Positions 15,558-22,595 of a stretch of DNA of 64,000 nt are shown here, piece after piece. A program made the translations under genes and the position numbers. Below the pieces are notes generated by a model that worked only from the letters and a program-made list of their open reading frames with translations, ran no database searches and was not told the origin of the DNA. Position 1 is the first letter of the stretch, and each line of letters begins with the position of its first letter. The DNA comes from Candidatus Aquidulcis sp. GTDB lineage: Bacteria > Chloroflexota > Anaerolineae > UBA4142. The stretch is taken from contig DYJA01000026.1 in assembly GCA_020723345.1 (NCBI GenBank), positions 1 through 64,000 on the forward strand, given 5' to 3'.

Positions 15558-15911
15558 TCATTCCACTTTGCGTGCCGGTTGCACCCCGGCGGCGTACAAC
15601 TTGCCGCACGCTTCGAACATACCGAGCCGCGTCACGATCAGCGGGATACCCACTTGGGTCGCCAGACGGATCGCGCTTTCGTCCGGCATCTTGTTCTTGA
15701 CGAACAGCACGCCCGCCGCGTCCACCATCTCGGCGGTGCGGACAACTTGATGATTCGTTATCTCCGTGAGGATCAGAGTGGTGTGGGGTTGGGCGTGAGC
15801 GAGCACATCACTGAGGAGCGCCGTTTCAAAACCGTACTCGACTTCACGCGCGTGGTTGAACTCGTTCAAAACACGACCGTTGAGAATCTCGATTACCTGA
15901 CCAAGCCGCAT
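15558..15911 (-). CDS. DRTGG-domain protein, first gene of the redox cluster
   Basis: This is a 117-residue DRTGG domain (EVEYGFETALLSDVLAHAQP region, 23-42) that starts the minus-strand cluster running to the left edge. GGGGGGAAA lies upstream of the ATG at 15911. It resembles the second DRTGG protein only weakly, so they probably have separate ligands or partner with each other. A candidate promoter lies 70 bp upstream. Confidence 0.85.
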   Translation of the reverse strand: MRLGQVIEILNGRVLNEFNHAREVEYGFETALLSDVLAHAQPHTTLILTEITNHQVVRTAEMVDAAGVLFVKNKMPDESAIRLATQVGIPLIVTRLGMFEACGKLYAAGVQPARKVE

Positions 15912-15978
15912 CGCTGGTTTCCCCCCTCGTTCGTTCGATCAAAAGCGCGCCAAAACGTGACCGAACGATCTTGCGGTC

Positions 15979-16006
15979 ATTGTATTCGATATTGTAAATA
16001 CGGCAA
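15979..16006 (-). promoter_or_regulatory. Candidate promoter of the redox cluster
   Basis: On the minus strand TTGCCG (16006-16001) and TACAAT (15984-15979) are 16 bp apart, giving a leader of about 60 nt before the gene at 15911. It is the only good match in the gap. Confidence 0.5.
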
Positions 16007-16049
16007 GTCTAAATCGAGTCCAAACAGGGTCAAAGTGCGGTGCTGACAG

Positions 16050-16132
16050 TCAATTAGGCAATCAGTCAATCAGGCGATCAGGCGCTTGGTTCCCTGATTG
16101 ACTATTTGCCCAATCGCCCAATTGACTGGTCG
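16050..16132. repeat. CAATCAGT/ATTGACT word array downstream of the radical SAM gene
   Basis: GTCAATTAGGCAATCAGTCAATCAGGCGATCAGG faces CCTGATTGACTATTTGCCCAATCGCCCAATTGACT around a short loop. It lies 10 bp after the radical SAM stop codon and may act as its transcript end. Related words occur at 3190-3220 and 1146-1180. Confidence 0.8.
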
Positions 16133-16142
16133 ACCGATCTGA

Positions 16143-17273
16143 TCAGAATAAAACAAGTTGCCGTGTCGGCACGCGACCATCGAGCAAGACGAACGGCGCG
16201 GCGCGCTTTTCGTCCGCGCCGACGCGCGCGAGTTGTTCGATCGCGCGGAACTTTGTCGTGCGGCGCATCTGCACGATGCGGCGCACCGAAATGGGACCGA
16301 GCCCGGGGACGCGGAGCAATTCTTCCCGGCTCGCGCGATTCAATTCGATGGGGAAAAATTCGGGGTGGTGGATCGCCCAGATCGTTTTGGGATCCGCTTC
16401 GGTCGGCAGATTGCCGCGCCCGTCGAAGATCAATTCGTCGAACGTGAAGCCGTACTGGCGAAAAAGAAAATCGGTTTGGTACAGCCGATTCTCGCGGATG
16501 AGCGGCGTCGGCGCGCGTCCGTCGAGCGGCGTGTTTTCGATGGGCTGGAACGCCGAATAGTAAATGCGCGCGAGCCGCAGATCGCGGTACAGTTGCGCGG
16601 TGCGCGCGGCGATCTCGCGGTCGGTCTCGTCCGCCGCGCCGACGACGAATTGGGTCGTCATCGTCTTGTTCCGCAACTTTGGATCGTTCGCGATCAACTT
16701 GCGCGCGATGCACAGCGGCGCGAGCAATTCTTCCGTGTAGCGCTTCGTGGACGAAAGTTTCGCGAGGTGCTCGGACGACGGCGCTTCGAGGTTGACCGAG
16801 ACGCGGTCGGCGAGTTGGAGCGCGCGTTCAATCGCGGCAGTTTCCGCGCCCGGCATCAATTTCAAATGAAGATAGCCGCGAAACGCGTACTTGTGGCGGA
16901 TGAGATCGGCGGTCGCGATCATGCGCTCCATCGTGCGCGTGCCGCCGCCCGCAACGCCGCTGGAAAGGAAGATCGCTTCGGCGAGATTCGCGCGGTGGAT
17001 TTGATCGAAGGTACGCGCGAGTTCGTCGGGTTGAAACGTCGTGCGCGGTTGTTCGCGCGCGCGACGCGTCGCGCAGTAAAAGCAATCGTTCTCGCACGCG
17101 TTCGTCTGCAAGACCTTCAACATGCGGATCAGTTTGCCATCGGGGCGGACGGCGGGATAAATCCAGCGCCCGATGTCGTCGCGCACGCGCTTTTGTCCTT
17201 CGCCGCACGAACCGCACGCGAGATCGGCTTGTGCGCCGGAGCCGAGCAAATCGAGTTTCTGCGGAATGTCCAT
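16143..17273 (-). CDS. Radical SAM protein of the putative DNA modification/repair family
   Basis: This 376-residue enzyme is predicted to use S-adenosylmethionine radical chemistry in DNA repair or base modification. The radical SAM triad is CENDCFYC (Cys 60, 64, 67); an earlier CGSC (20-23) and a C-terminal helix-hairpin-helix (LLRVPGLGPISVRRIVQ, about 320-336) are typical of the family that is often linked to a uracil-DNA glycosylase-like protein. The usual partner gene is not next to it here. ATG at 17273 has GGTGAGG just upstream, and the promoter contains a LexA box, which supports a DNA-damage role. Confidence 0.9.
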   Translation of the reverse strand: MDIPQKLDLLGSGAQADLACGSCGEGQKRVRDDIGRWIYPAVRPDGKLIRMLKVLQTNACENDCFYCATRRAREQPRTTFQPDELARTFDQIHRANLAEAIFLSSGVAGGGTRTMERMIATADLIRHKYAFRGYLHLKLMPGAETAAIERALQLADRVSVNLEAPSSEHLAKLSSTKRYTEELLAPLCIARKLIANDPKLRNKTMTTQFVVGAADETDREIAARTAQLYRDLRLARIYYSAFQPIENTPLDGRAPTPLIRENRLYQTDFLFRQYGFTFDELIFDGRGNLPTEADPKTIWAIHHPEFFPIELNRASREELLRVPGLGPISVRRIVQMRRTTKFRAIEQLARVGADEKRAAPFVLLDGRVPTRQLVLF

Positions 17274-17289
17274 CGCCTCACCCGACTCT

Positions 17290-17318
17290 ATTATAGCGAA
17301 CAAGTGTTCGGTTGTCAA
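17290..17318 (-). promoter_or_regulatory. Consensus promoter of the radical SAM gene
   Basis: On the minus strand a perfect TTGACA (17318-17313) and a perfect TATAAT (17295-17290) are 17 bp apart. Transcription would start near 17283, leaving a leader of about 10 nt that contains the ribosome site. Such a strong promoter fits a gene that is kept off by a repressor. Confidence 0.88.
17297..17310. promoter_or_regulatory. LexA (SOS) box inside the promoter spacer
   Basis: CGAACAAGTGTTCG matches the Bacillus-type LexA operator CGAAC-N4-GTTCG at every fixed position, with perfect dyad symmetry. It occupies most of the spacer between -35 and -10, so bound LexA would block RNA polymerase. Confidence 0.85.
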
Positions 17319-17364
17319 TCCCGAAAAAATCGTTGCGTTATGAGGACGACCTCTACACCAGACT

Positions 17365-17483
17365 TTATCGGCAATAATTTTGGACACTGATAAACACAGA
17401 TGCACACAGATTGAAAACCTAGAGATCAGTGTTAATCAGTGTTAATCTGTGTCCAAATTCTGGATTGGGTTTATTTCCGATAA
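17365..17483. repeat. Imperfect 119-bp palindrome with ACACAGAT words
   Basis: The left arm TTATCGGCAATAATTTTGGA and right arm TCCAAATTCTGG...TTTCCGATAA enclose ACACTGATAAACACAGAT and its complements. It lies upstream of the SOS promoter and beside the AraC fragment. GATAAACACAGAT-type repeats are a widely scattered class. Confidence 0.7.
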
Positions 17484-17513
17484 TGTCTACCTTATGCGGC
17501 GATGGACCGAAAC

Positions 17514-17726
17514 TCAAGTTGCGGCTTCCCGCAATCGCTCCAGATCGCGAATCGGCGGTACGCCGAAAAGCTTTTTGTACTCCCGGCTAAAGTGCGAGGT
17601 ATCGTTGTAACCCACCCGGTAGCCAGCGCTTGCTGCGTCGAGACCTTCACCGAGCAAGAGCCGCCGGGCTTCTTGGAGGCGCATCTGTTTTTGGAATTGA
17701 AGGGGACTCATCGGGTAGCACCCCAA
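17514..17726 (-). pseudogene. AraC-family regulator, C-terminal HTH remnant
   Basis: Only about 65 residues of an AraC/XylS DNA-binding domain remain: [35 protein letters not shown] and PP. The first helix-turn-helix and the ligand-binding half are missing. The truncation point coincides with the left side of the IS1-like remnant (17714 onward), so IS insertion or a later deletion probably destroyed the gene. It is unlikely to be functional. Confidence 0.75.
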
Positions 17727-17768
17727 GATAGGGTGGAGTGAGGGCGCAGAATGCGGTAGAATTCGGTT

Positions 17769-18660
17769 ATGCTGAACACGAAACTACCGCCCATGCGCCC
17801 CGAACTGATTGTATGTCCGTTTTGTGAATGTCGCAACCGCATCGGTGTTCATAGGTGTGCGTCAAAGTTTTGGGTGGTGGACAGCCGCCTCAACGAATCA
17901 AGAACGAATAAACGAATCTTGCCCCGTGCGAGCCAGCTATTCGTTTATTCGTTGTCAATTCGTTGAGGCGAAGTTTCCGTCATCCAAAAAAATGACGCAC
18001 ACCCGGTGTTCATTCGTATGAACAACGGCGTTACATCTGCCATGCCTGTCACAAGACGTTCGCTGAAACAACCGGGACACCGTTCTATGGTCTCAAATAC
18101 CCGGCTTGGATCGTGACCCTCGTCCTGGCTTTGCTTGCCGCCGGATGTCCACCCCAGGCGATTGTGTTCGCTTTTGGCATTGATGAACGCACCGTCTCCG
18201 AGTGGCAAACCAAGGTGGGACAGCACGCCAAGCAGATTCAGGAACAAGTGGTCTGTCAAGGTCGCGTCGAGTTGGGTCAGGTGCAAGCCGATGAATTGTA
18301 TGTCAAGATGCAAAGCGCCAAGGTGTGGATGGCGACGGCGATGACGGTCTTTTCCCGAGTGTTCCTCTGGGGTGCCATCTCGGCACACCGCGACGAGTCG
18401 TTGATTGAGCAAATTATTCTGCATGTGCGTGTCGCCGCGCAGCTCCATCAGCCGATCCTCTTCGCGGTCGATGGACTGCGAACCTATGTGACGGCGATCT
18501 TGAAAGTGTTTCGGAGTCCGGTTCACACGGGACAACGTGGGCGGCCGCGCCTAGTGGTGTGGGCGGATCTGCACATCGTCCAAGTCGTTAAGCATCGCGT
18601 CGGTCAGCGGTTAGAGTCCATCGAACGGCGTGTCGCGCGGGGATCGACGGAAATCCGAGT
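17769..18660 (+). pseudogene. IS1-like transposase, split by a MITE and truncated at the 3' end
   Basis: If the bases 17853-18013 (the MITE plus one target copy) are removed, one frame reads from ATG 17769 through a zinc ribbon (CPFC, then CHAC followed by HKTFAETTGTPFY), a helix-turn-helix and a DDE-type core with ADELYVK and AVDGLRTY as the first two acidic sites. After about 18660 the similarity stops and the third acidic residue is absent, so the 3' part was lost independently. The zinc-ribbon plus DDE layout fits IS1-like or IS1595-like elements. The left inverted repeat may begin at GGTAGCACC (17714); no matching right end or target duplication was found. Confidence 0.85.
17853..18004. 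mobile_element. 152-bp MITE with terminal inverted repeats and 9-bp target duplication
   Basis: The ends are AGGTGTGCGTCA and TGACGCACACCC, inverted repeats matching at 11 of 12 positions. The flanks carry the direct repeat GGTGTTCAT (17844-17852 and 18005-18013). The interior is a long palindrome built from CAACGAAT, AACGAATAAACGAAT and their complements, with no open frame. Excision together with one target copy restores the transposase frame exactly. The 9-bp duplication and GGTG-type end suggest mobilisation by an IS1-family transposase. Confidence 0.92.
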
Positions 18661-18702
18661 AGTGAGGTCAATGACTACCAAAGCTGGATCGCAATCCGAA
18701 CA

Positions 18703-18744
18703 AAACCGCCCCGAGGGATTCTCACGAAGTCCTTCGGGGCAGTT
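18703..18744 (-). terminator. Hairpin terminator downstream of the zinc-ribbon gene
   Basis: CTGCCCCGAAGGA pairs with TCCCTCGGGGCGG across a short loop, followed on the minus strand by TTTTG. It lies 17 bp after the stop codon of the gene at 18761-18985. Confidence 0.7.
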
Positions 18745-18760
18745 TGCTTGTCAATCAGAT

Positions 18761-18985
18761 TCACTTCGGATTACAATGCTTGCACCTCCGCCGGTACCTC
18801 CCCAACTGCTGCGCGGCATCGTACGCTTTTTGAAACGTCGCGTACGGACCGTACCATCGTCCGTACCGATTGCTCGCGCGCGGATGAATTCCACTGCCAT
18901 CGTTGCAAAACGGACAAGTCGAAAGATGAACGCGCGCTTGATAGCCGGTTACGTGCCAGTCCATGTAGATGTGGTACGTCGCCAT
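18761..18985 (-). CDS. Small zinc-ribbon-like hypothetical protein
   Basis: This 74-residue protein has CPFC (24-27) and CKHC (68-71) that could form one zinc site, with a basic, aromatic middle (RYGRWYGPYATFQKAYDAA). I do not recognise the family. The ATG at 18985 was chosen because AGAGGTGG precedes it and the upstream frame runs through repeat sequence. Its own hairpin terminator follows. Base composition is less GC-extreme than the neighbours, in line with an accessory region next to the IS remnant. Confidence 0.65.
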   Translation of the reverse strand: MATYHIYMDWHVTGYQARVHLSTCPFCNDGSGIHPRASNRYGRWYGPYATFQKAYDAAQQLGRYRRRCKHCNPK

Positions 18986-19042
18986 GCGCCACCTCTTTGG
19001 TTTCGCGCATAGCATAACGCAATTTGTGGAAAAGTCAATCTG

Positions 19043-19113
19043 CTTTTGCCACAGAGGGCACAGGGAACCAGAGGAAAATTCTCTGCGTTCTCTGCGTCTC
19101 TGCGGTCTATTTG
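19043..19113. repeat. CACAGAGG/CTCTGCG word array
   Basis: GCCACAGAGGGCACAGGG faces CTCTGCGTTCTCTGCGTCTCTGCGG around AAAATT. This is a common dispersed palindromic repeat type in environmental bacteria. It lies upstream of the promoter at 19120. Confidence 0.75.
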
Positions 19114-19119
19114 TCCCTC

Positions 19120-19148
19120 TTGACAACCTGGGTTTGGCGTGGTACTCT
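19120..19148 (+). promoter_or_regulatory. Promoter giving a leaderless transcript
   Basis: TTGACA (19120-19125) and TACTCT (19143-19148) have a 17-bp spacer. The expected start falls at 19155-19156, on the A of the ATG, and no ribosome site is present, so the mRNA is probably leaderless. Confidence 0.65.
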
Positions 19149-19155
19149 CTAGCCA

Positions 19156-20001
19156 ATGCCGAACGCCACCGATTTTCTTCTGCACGCGCAAAACGCCGAC
19201 GGCGGTTGGGGGTATCGCGTTGGCGGTATGTCTTGCGTCGAACCGACGGCTGCCGTCCTCCTCGCGCTGACCGATCCGAACGCGCGCGCGCGCGGTCGCG
19301 ATTTCATCCTCTCGTCCCAGAACGCCGATGGCGGCTGGGGCATCGCCGCGCTCGATTCCGAAAGCGGCTGGATGACCGCGTGGGCTGTCCGCGCACTCGC
19401 CGATTTTGCGGACGCGCGCGCTGCGGTCACGCGCGGCGCGCAGTGGCTTGTCGCCGCCGAAGGAATCCGCGTCACCGATCCCGACGCGCGCAAACTTGTC
19501 TTTCAAGTCGACAAAATTGATTCGACATTGCGCGGCTGGGCGTGGCAGCCCGGCGACGCCGCATGGGTGCATCCGACCGCGCTCGCGATCCTCGCGCTCG
19601 TCGCGGCAGGGCAGCGCGAACACGCGCGCGTGCGCGACGGCGTGGAGTACTTGTATGATCGCGCATGTCCCGACGGCGGCTGGAACATCGGCAATCCCTG
19701 GATGCTCGGCAGAAAAATTCCCGCGACGATTCAAGACACCGCCGTCGCGTTGCTCGCTTTGCGCGCGGCAGGAGTCACGAGTGACGAGCGGCGAGTGACG
19801 AAGGCGATTGAATATCTGCGGCGCGCCGTCGCGCAGGCGCGCACACCTGCCGAACTCGCGTGGGGAATTTGCGCGCTGCGCGATTGGCGCGTGGACACCG
19901 GCGATGCGCCGTCGCGCTTGAACGCGTCGCAAAGCGCGGATGGAAGTTGGAATGGAAACCCATTTATCACAGCGGCGGCGATGCTGGCGCTCAAACCGTG
20001 A
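19156..20001 (+). CDS. Prenyltransferase/squalene-oxidase repeat protein
   Basis: This 281-residue protein has alpha/alpha-toroid repeats of the terpene-cyclase and prenyltransferase type: QNADGGWG occurs twice (12-19 and 56-63) and related blocks follow (CPDGGWN, QSADGSWN). Full squalene-hopene cyclases are more than 600 residues and carry a DXDD motif; neither applies here, so this is a short relative with unknown substrate and not a complete cyclase. The TGA stop is supplied by a GTGATGCGTG word array that runs into the next gene. Confidence 0.8.
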   Translation: MPNATDFLLHAQNADGGWGYRVGGMSCVEPTAAVLLALTDPNARARGRDFILSSQNADGGWGIAALDSESGWMTAWAVRALADFADARAAVTRGAQWLVAAEGIRVTDPDARKLVFQVDKIDSTLRGWAWQPGDAAWVHPTALAILALVAAGQREHARVRDGVEYLYDRACPDGGWNIGNPWMLGRKIPATIQDTAVALLALRAAGVTSDERRVTKAIEYLRRAVAQARTPAELAWGICALRDWRVDTGDAPSRLNASQSADGSWNGNPFITAAAMLALKP

Positions 20002-20014
20002 TGCGTGAAGCGTG

Positions 20015-21070
20015 ATGCGTGAGAAAAAATCTCTAATCTCCAATCTCCAATCTCCAATCTCTCGCCGCGCGTTCTTGCGATTGGCGTTGTTGACCGGCAT
20101 CGCGACAGGCGCGGGCGTGATCTACAAAGCCACCGAGGTCGTCGGATTCGAACGGTGGTTCCGCTGGATGGCGCGCGGCAACCGCGCGCGCTTGTTCGCG
20201 CCGAACGCGCGCGTCGCGCTTGCCGCGTGCGCGGCGTACGATGCCGATGTGCTGGCGGCAGCGCGCGCGGTGTGGCAGAACGCGACGATGCCGGATTTGC
20301 GCGGCGCGCGCGTCGTCATCAAACCCAACCTCGTGGATTTCGTCGGCGACTTGCCGTGCTTTACGCATCCGCGCATCGCGCAAGCGATGATCCAACTCGC
20401 GCGCGAATCCGGCGCACGCGAAATTATCGTCGCGGAAGGGACGACGTTCCGCCGCGATCCGCAAGCCATTCTCGACGCGACCGGCTACGCCGCAATGCTC
20501 GCGCACGAACAAATCGCCTTCGTCGATCTCAACTACGACGACTTGGTCGAGATTCCGCTGCGCGGTGGTTACACAAGATTGAAAACGCTGTTCGTCGCGA
20601 AAACGATTCGCGACGCCGATGTTTTGATCTCGCTGCCGAAAATGAAAACGCATCACTGGGCGGATATTTCGGCGAGCGTGAAAAATCTTTTCGGCGTGGT
20701 GCCGGGGATCAAGTACGGCTGGCCCAAAAACACGCTGCACATTCAGGGCATTCCCGCGTTCCTCGCGGAACTCGCGGATTCGTTGCAAACGCGCGCGTGC
20801 GCGGTCGTGGACGGCATCGTCGGCTTGCAGGGCGACGGTCCGCTTTTTGGCAGCGCGGTACCTAGTGGTATAATCGTCGCCGGGACGGATTTGCTTGCCG
20901 TGGACGCGACGTGCGCGCGCTTGATGGGCTTTGATCCCGCGCAAATCGGCTATTTGGATTTTGCGGCATGGGCAGGCATCGGCGCAATTGACGCAGGCAA
21001 GATCGAATTGGCAGGCGAACCGCTCGCGCGTTTTCAGCGGCAGTACGAACGACCGCCGCAAATGGGATGA
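20015..21070 (+). CDS. Tat-exported DUF362 protein
   Basis: This 351-residue protein begins with a twin-arginine signal (SRRAFLRLALL) followed by a hydrophobic stretch, then the DUF362 body (VVIKPNLVD, PKMKTHHW, SVKNLFG). DUF362 proteins are uncharacterised; some carry ferredoxin domains, but none is seen here. Codons 4-14 come from CAATCTCCAATCTCC-type repeat, so the true start could be a little later. GTG and ATG are adjacent at 20012 and 20015. It precedes the glycosyltransferase island by 10 bp. Confidence 0.85.
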   Translation: MREKKSLISNLQSPISRRAFLRLALLTGIATGAGVIYKATEVVGFERWFRWMARGNRARLFAPNARVALAACAAYDADVLAAARAVWQNATMPDLRGARVVIKPNLVDFVGDLPCFTHPRIAQAMIQLARESGAREIIVAEGTTFRRDPQAILDATGYAAMLAHEQIAFVDLNYDDLVEIPLRGGYTRLKTLFVAKTIRDADVLISLPKMKTHHWADISASVKNLFGVVPGIKYGWPKNTLHIQGIPAFLAELADSLQTRACAVVDGIVGLQGDGPLFGSAVPSGIIVAGTDLLAVDATCARLMGFDPAQIGYLDFAAWAGIGAIDAGKIELAGEPLARFQRQYERPPQMG

Positions 21071-21080
21071 ACCGGCAACG

Positions 21081-22595
21081 ATGACTGACCAAGCGACAGA
21101 GCACAAGCGCGTTCTGATTTTCGATGTTGCCATGTTGTTTGCGTTCAGCGTCGTCATGCGCCTACCGTTTATGTACGCGACGGTTGACGACGCGTTCATC
21201 ACATTTCGCTACGCGCGCAATCTGGTCGCAGGTCAGGGCTTTGTCTATAATGTCGGCGAACCGGTGCTCGGCACGACGACGCCGCTGTACACTTTGTGGA
21301 TCACGTTCGCTGGCTTGAGTGGATTCGATCTTGTCATCGCGGGCAAATTCCTCAACATCAGCGCCGATGCCGCGTCGGCAGTTCTGCTCTATGTGTTGGT
21401 GCGCCGGTTAGGATCGCGCGCGCTCGCCGGAGCCGTCGCGATTTTGTTCGCCACGTCGCCGTACAATATTTTCTATGCCGCGACGGGAATGGAAACAGGG
21501 TTGTACACGTTCCTGGTTTTGCTGACTTTGTTTCTCGGCGCGCAAAATGATCTCGCGCGGCGACGCTGGCTTGCGCTCGGTTGCGCGGGAGGTCTGCTCG
21601 TCCTGACGCGCCCCGATGGTTGGTTGGCGGTAGCAGTCGTCGCGATTGTTGGAATGATTCGTGGCGGCAGTCGCACGGATTTGCTCAAAGCGTTGAGCGT
21701 GATCGTCGCGTGCCAAGCCGCGTGGACGATCTTCGCGCTCGGATACTTTGGCTCGCCGATTCCAAACTCGGTGAGCGCGAAAGCGCTTTCGTATCAAGTC
21801 TCCGGCGCGCTCGACTGGGGATTGGATTTTTTCCGAGTGTTTTTCATTCGCGGCGGTTGGCTCGGCGGCGTCATCGTCATTTCACTTTTCCTGATTGGAT
21901 TGCTCGCGACGTTGACGAACAAAACGCGCGCGCGGCTTTTAGTCTTCGCCGGTTGGTTCGCGCTTTATTTGATCGCATTTACGCTCGCGCGCGGCGGACC
22001 GTATGGTTGGTATTATGCGCCGCTGATGCCGGTCTTTTATTTATTCATCTGCCTCGGTGTTTACGCGGGTTACAATCGCGTATGCGCGATTCCTATGATG
22101 GCGCGCGCGTTCCAGACGATTTCTCCGCGCGTGTGGCAGATTGCGGCGATGATCTTGGTGTGCCTTCTTGTGATCGGTTCATTTCTTGGCGTGTCGGTGG
22201 ACGCGCAAGTCGAGTCCGCGTTCGAGCGCGAAATCGGTCGTCCGATTGGCGCTTGGCTGCGCGACCATACTCCGGCGGCGGCGACCGTCGCGCTCGAATC
22301 CATCGGCGCGGTCGGTTGGTATTCGGAGCGGTACATTATCGACGAAGGCGGCTTGGTGTCGAATCGCGTGGTCGCGCTGAATCGCGCCACGCCCGGCGAC
22401 ATCAACATTCTGGGTATCTTGCAAGCGTTCACGCCGGATTACTACGTCGCTTGGAAAACTTGGGAACTGGAAAAACTCGAAGCCGATCCGGTGGCGCGGT
22501 CTTGGCTGTCGAACGATTACGAGGAATTGCGCCGGTACGACGATGGGATCCGAACCTGGGTTTTGTTCCAGCGCCGCGGAGTGACGACGCGATGA
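21081..22595 (+). CDS. GT39-like membrane glycosyltransferase
   Basis: This 504-residue polytopic protein opens the glycosyltransferase island. After the first membrane segment it has VDDAFITFRYARNL, the acidic first-loop signature of ArnT/PMT-type (GT-C) enzymes that use lipid-phosphate sugar donors, and TTPLYTLW. Many hydrophobic segments fill 15-400, and a soluble C-terminal part of about 110 residues follows (DHTPAAATVALESIGAVGW). The ATG at 21081 was chosen over an earlier in-frame codon that overlaps the DUF362 gene. The end overlaps the next gene by ATGA. Confidence 0.85.
   Translation: MTDQATEHKRVLIFDVAMLFAFSVVMRLPFMYATVDDAFITFRYARNLVAGQGFVYNVGEPVLGTTTPLYTLWITFAGLSGFDLVIAGKFLNISADAASAVLLYVLVRRLGSRALAGAVAILFATSPYNIFYAATGMETGLYTFLVLLTLFLGAQNDLARRRWLALGCAGGLLVLTRPDGWLAVAVVAIVGMIRGGSRTDLLKALSVIVACQAAWTIFALGYFGSPIPNSVSAKALSYQVSGALDWGLDFFRVFFIRGGWLGGVIVISLFLIGLLATLTNKTRARLLVFAGWFALYLIAFTLARGGPYGWYYAPLMPVFYLFICLGVYAGYNRVCAIPMMARAFQTISPRVWQIAAMILVCLLVIGSFLGVSVDAQVESAFEREIGRPIGAWLRDHTPAAATVALESIGAVGWYSERYIIDEGGLVSNRVVALNRATPGDINILGILQAFTPDYYVAWKTWELEKLEADPVARSWLSNDYEELRRYDDGIRTWVLFQRRGVTTR

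Noticed and set aside
17714-18678. Intact IS1-like element with GGTAG ends
   Set aside because: Only five terminal bases match between the two sides and no target duplication was found, so the right end is probably deleted.
19156-20001. Squalene-hopene cyclase
   Set aside because: The protein is 281 residues and no DXDD motif is visible; only the repeat fold is supported.
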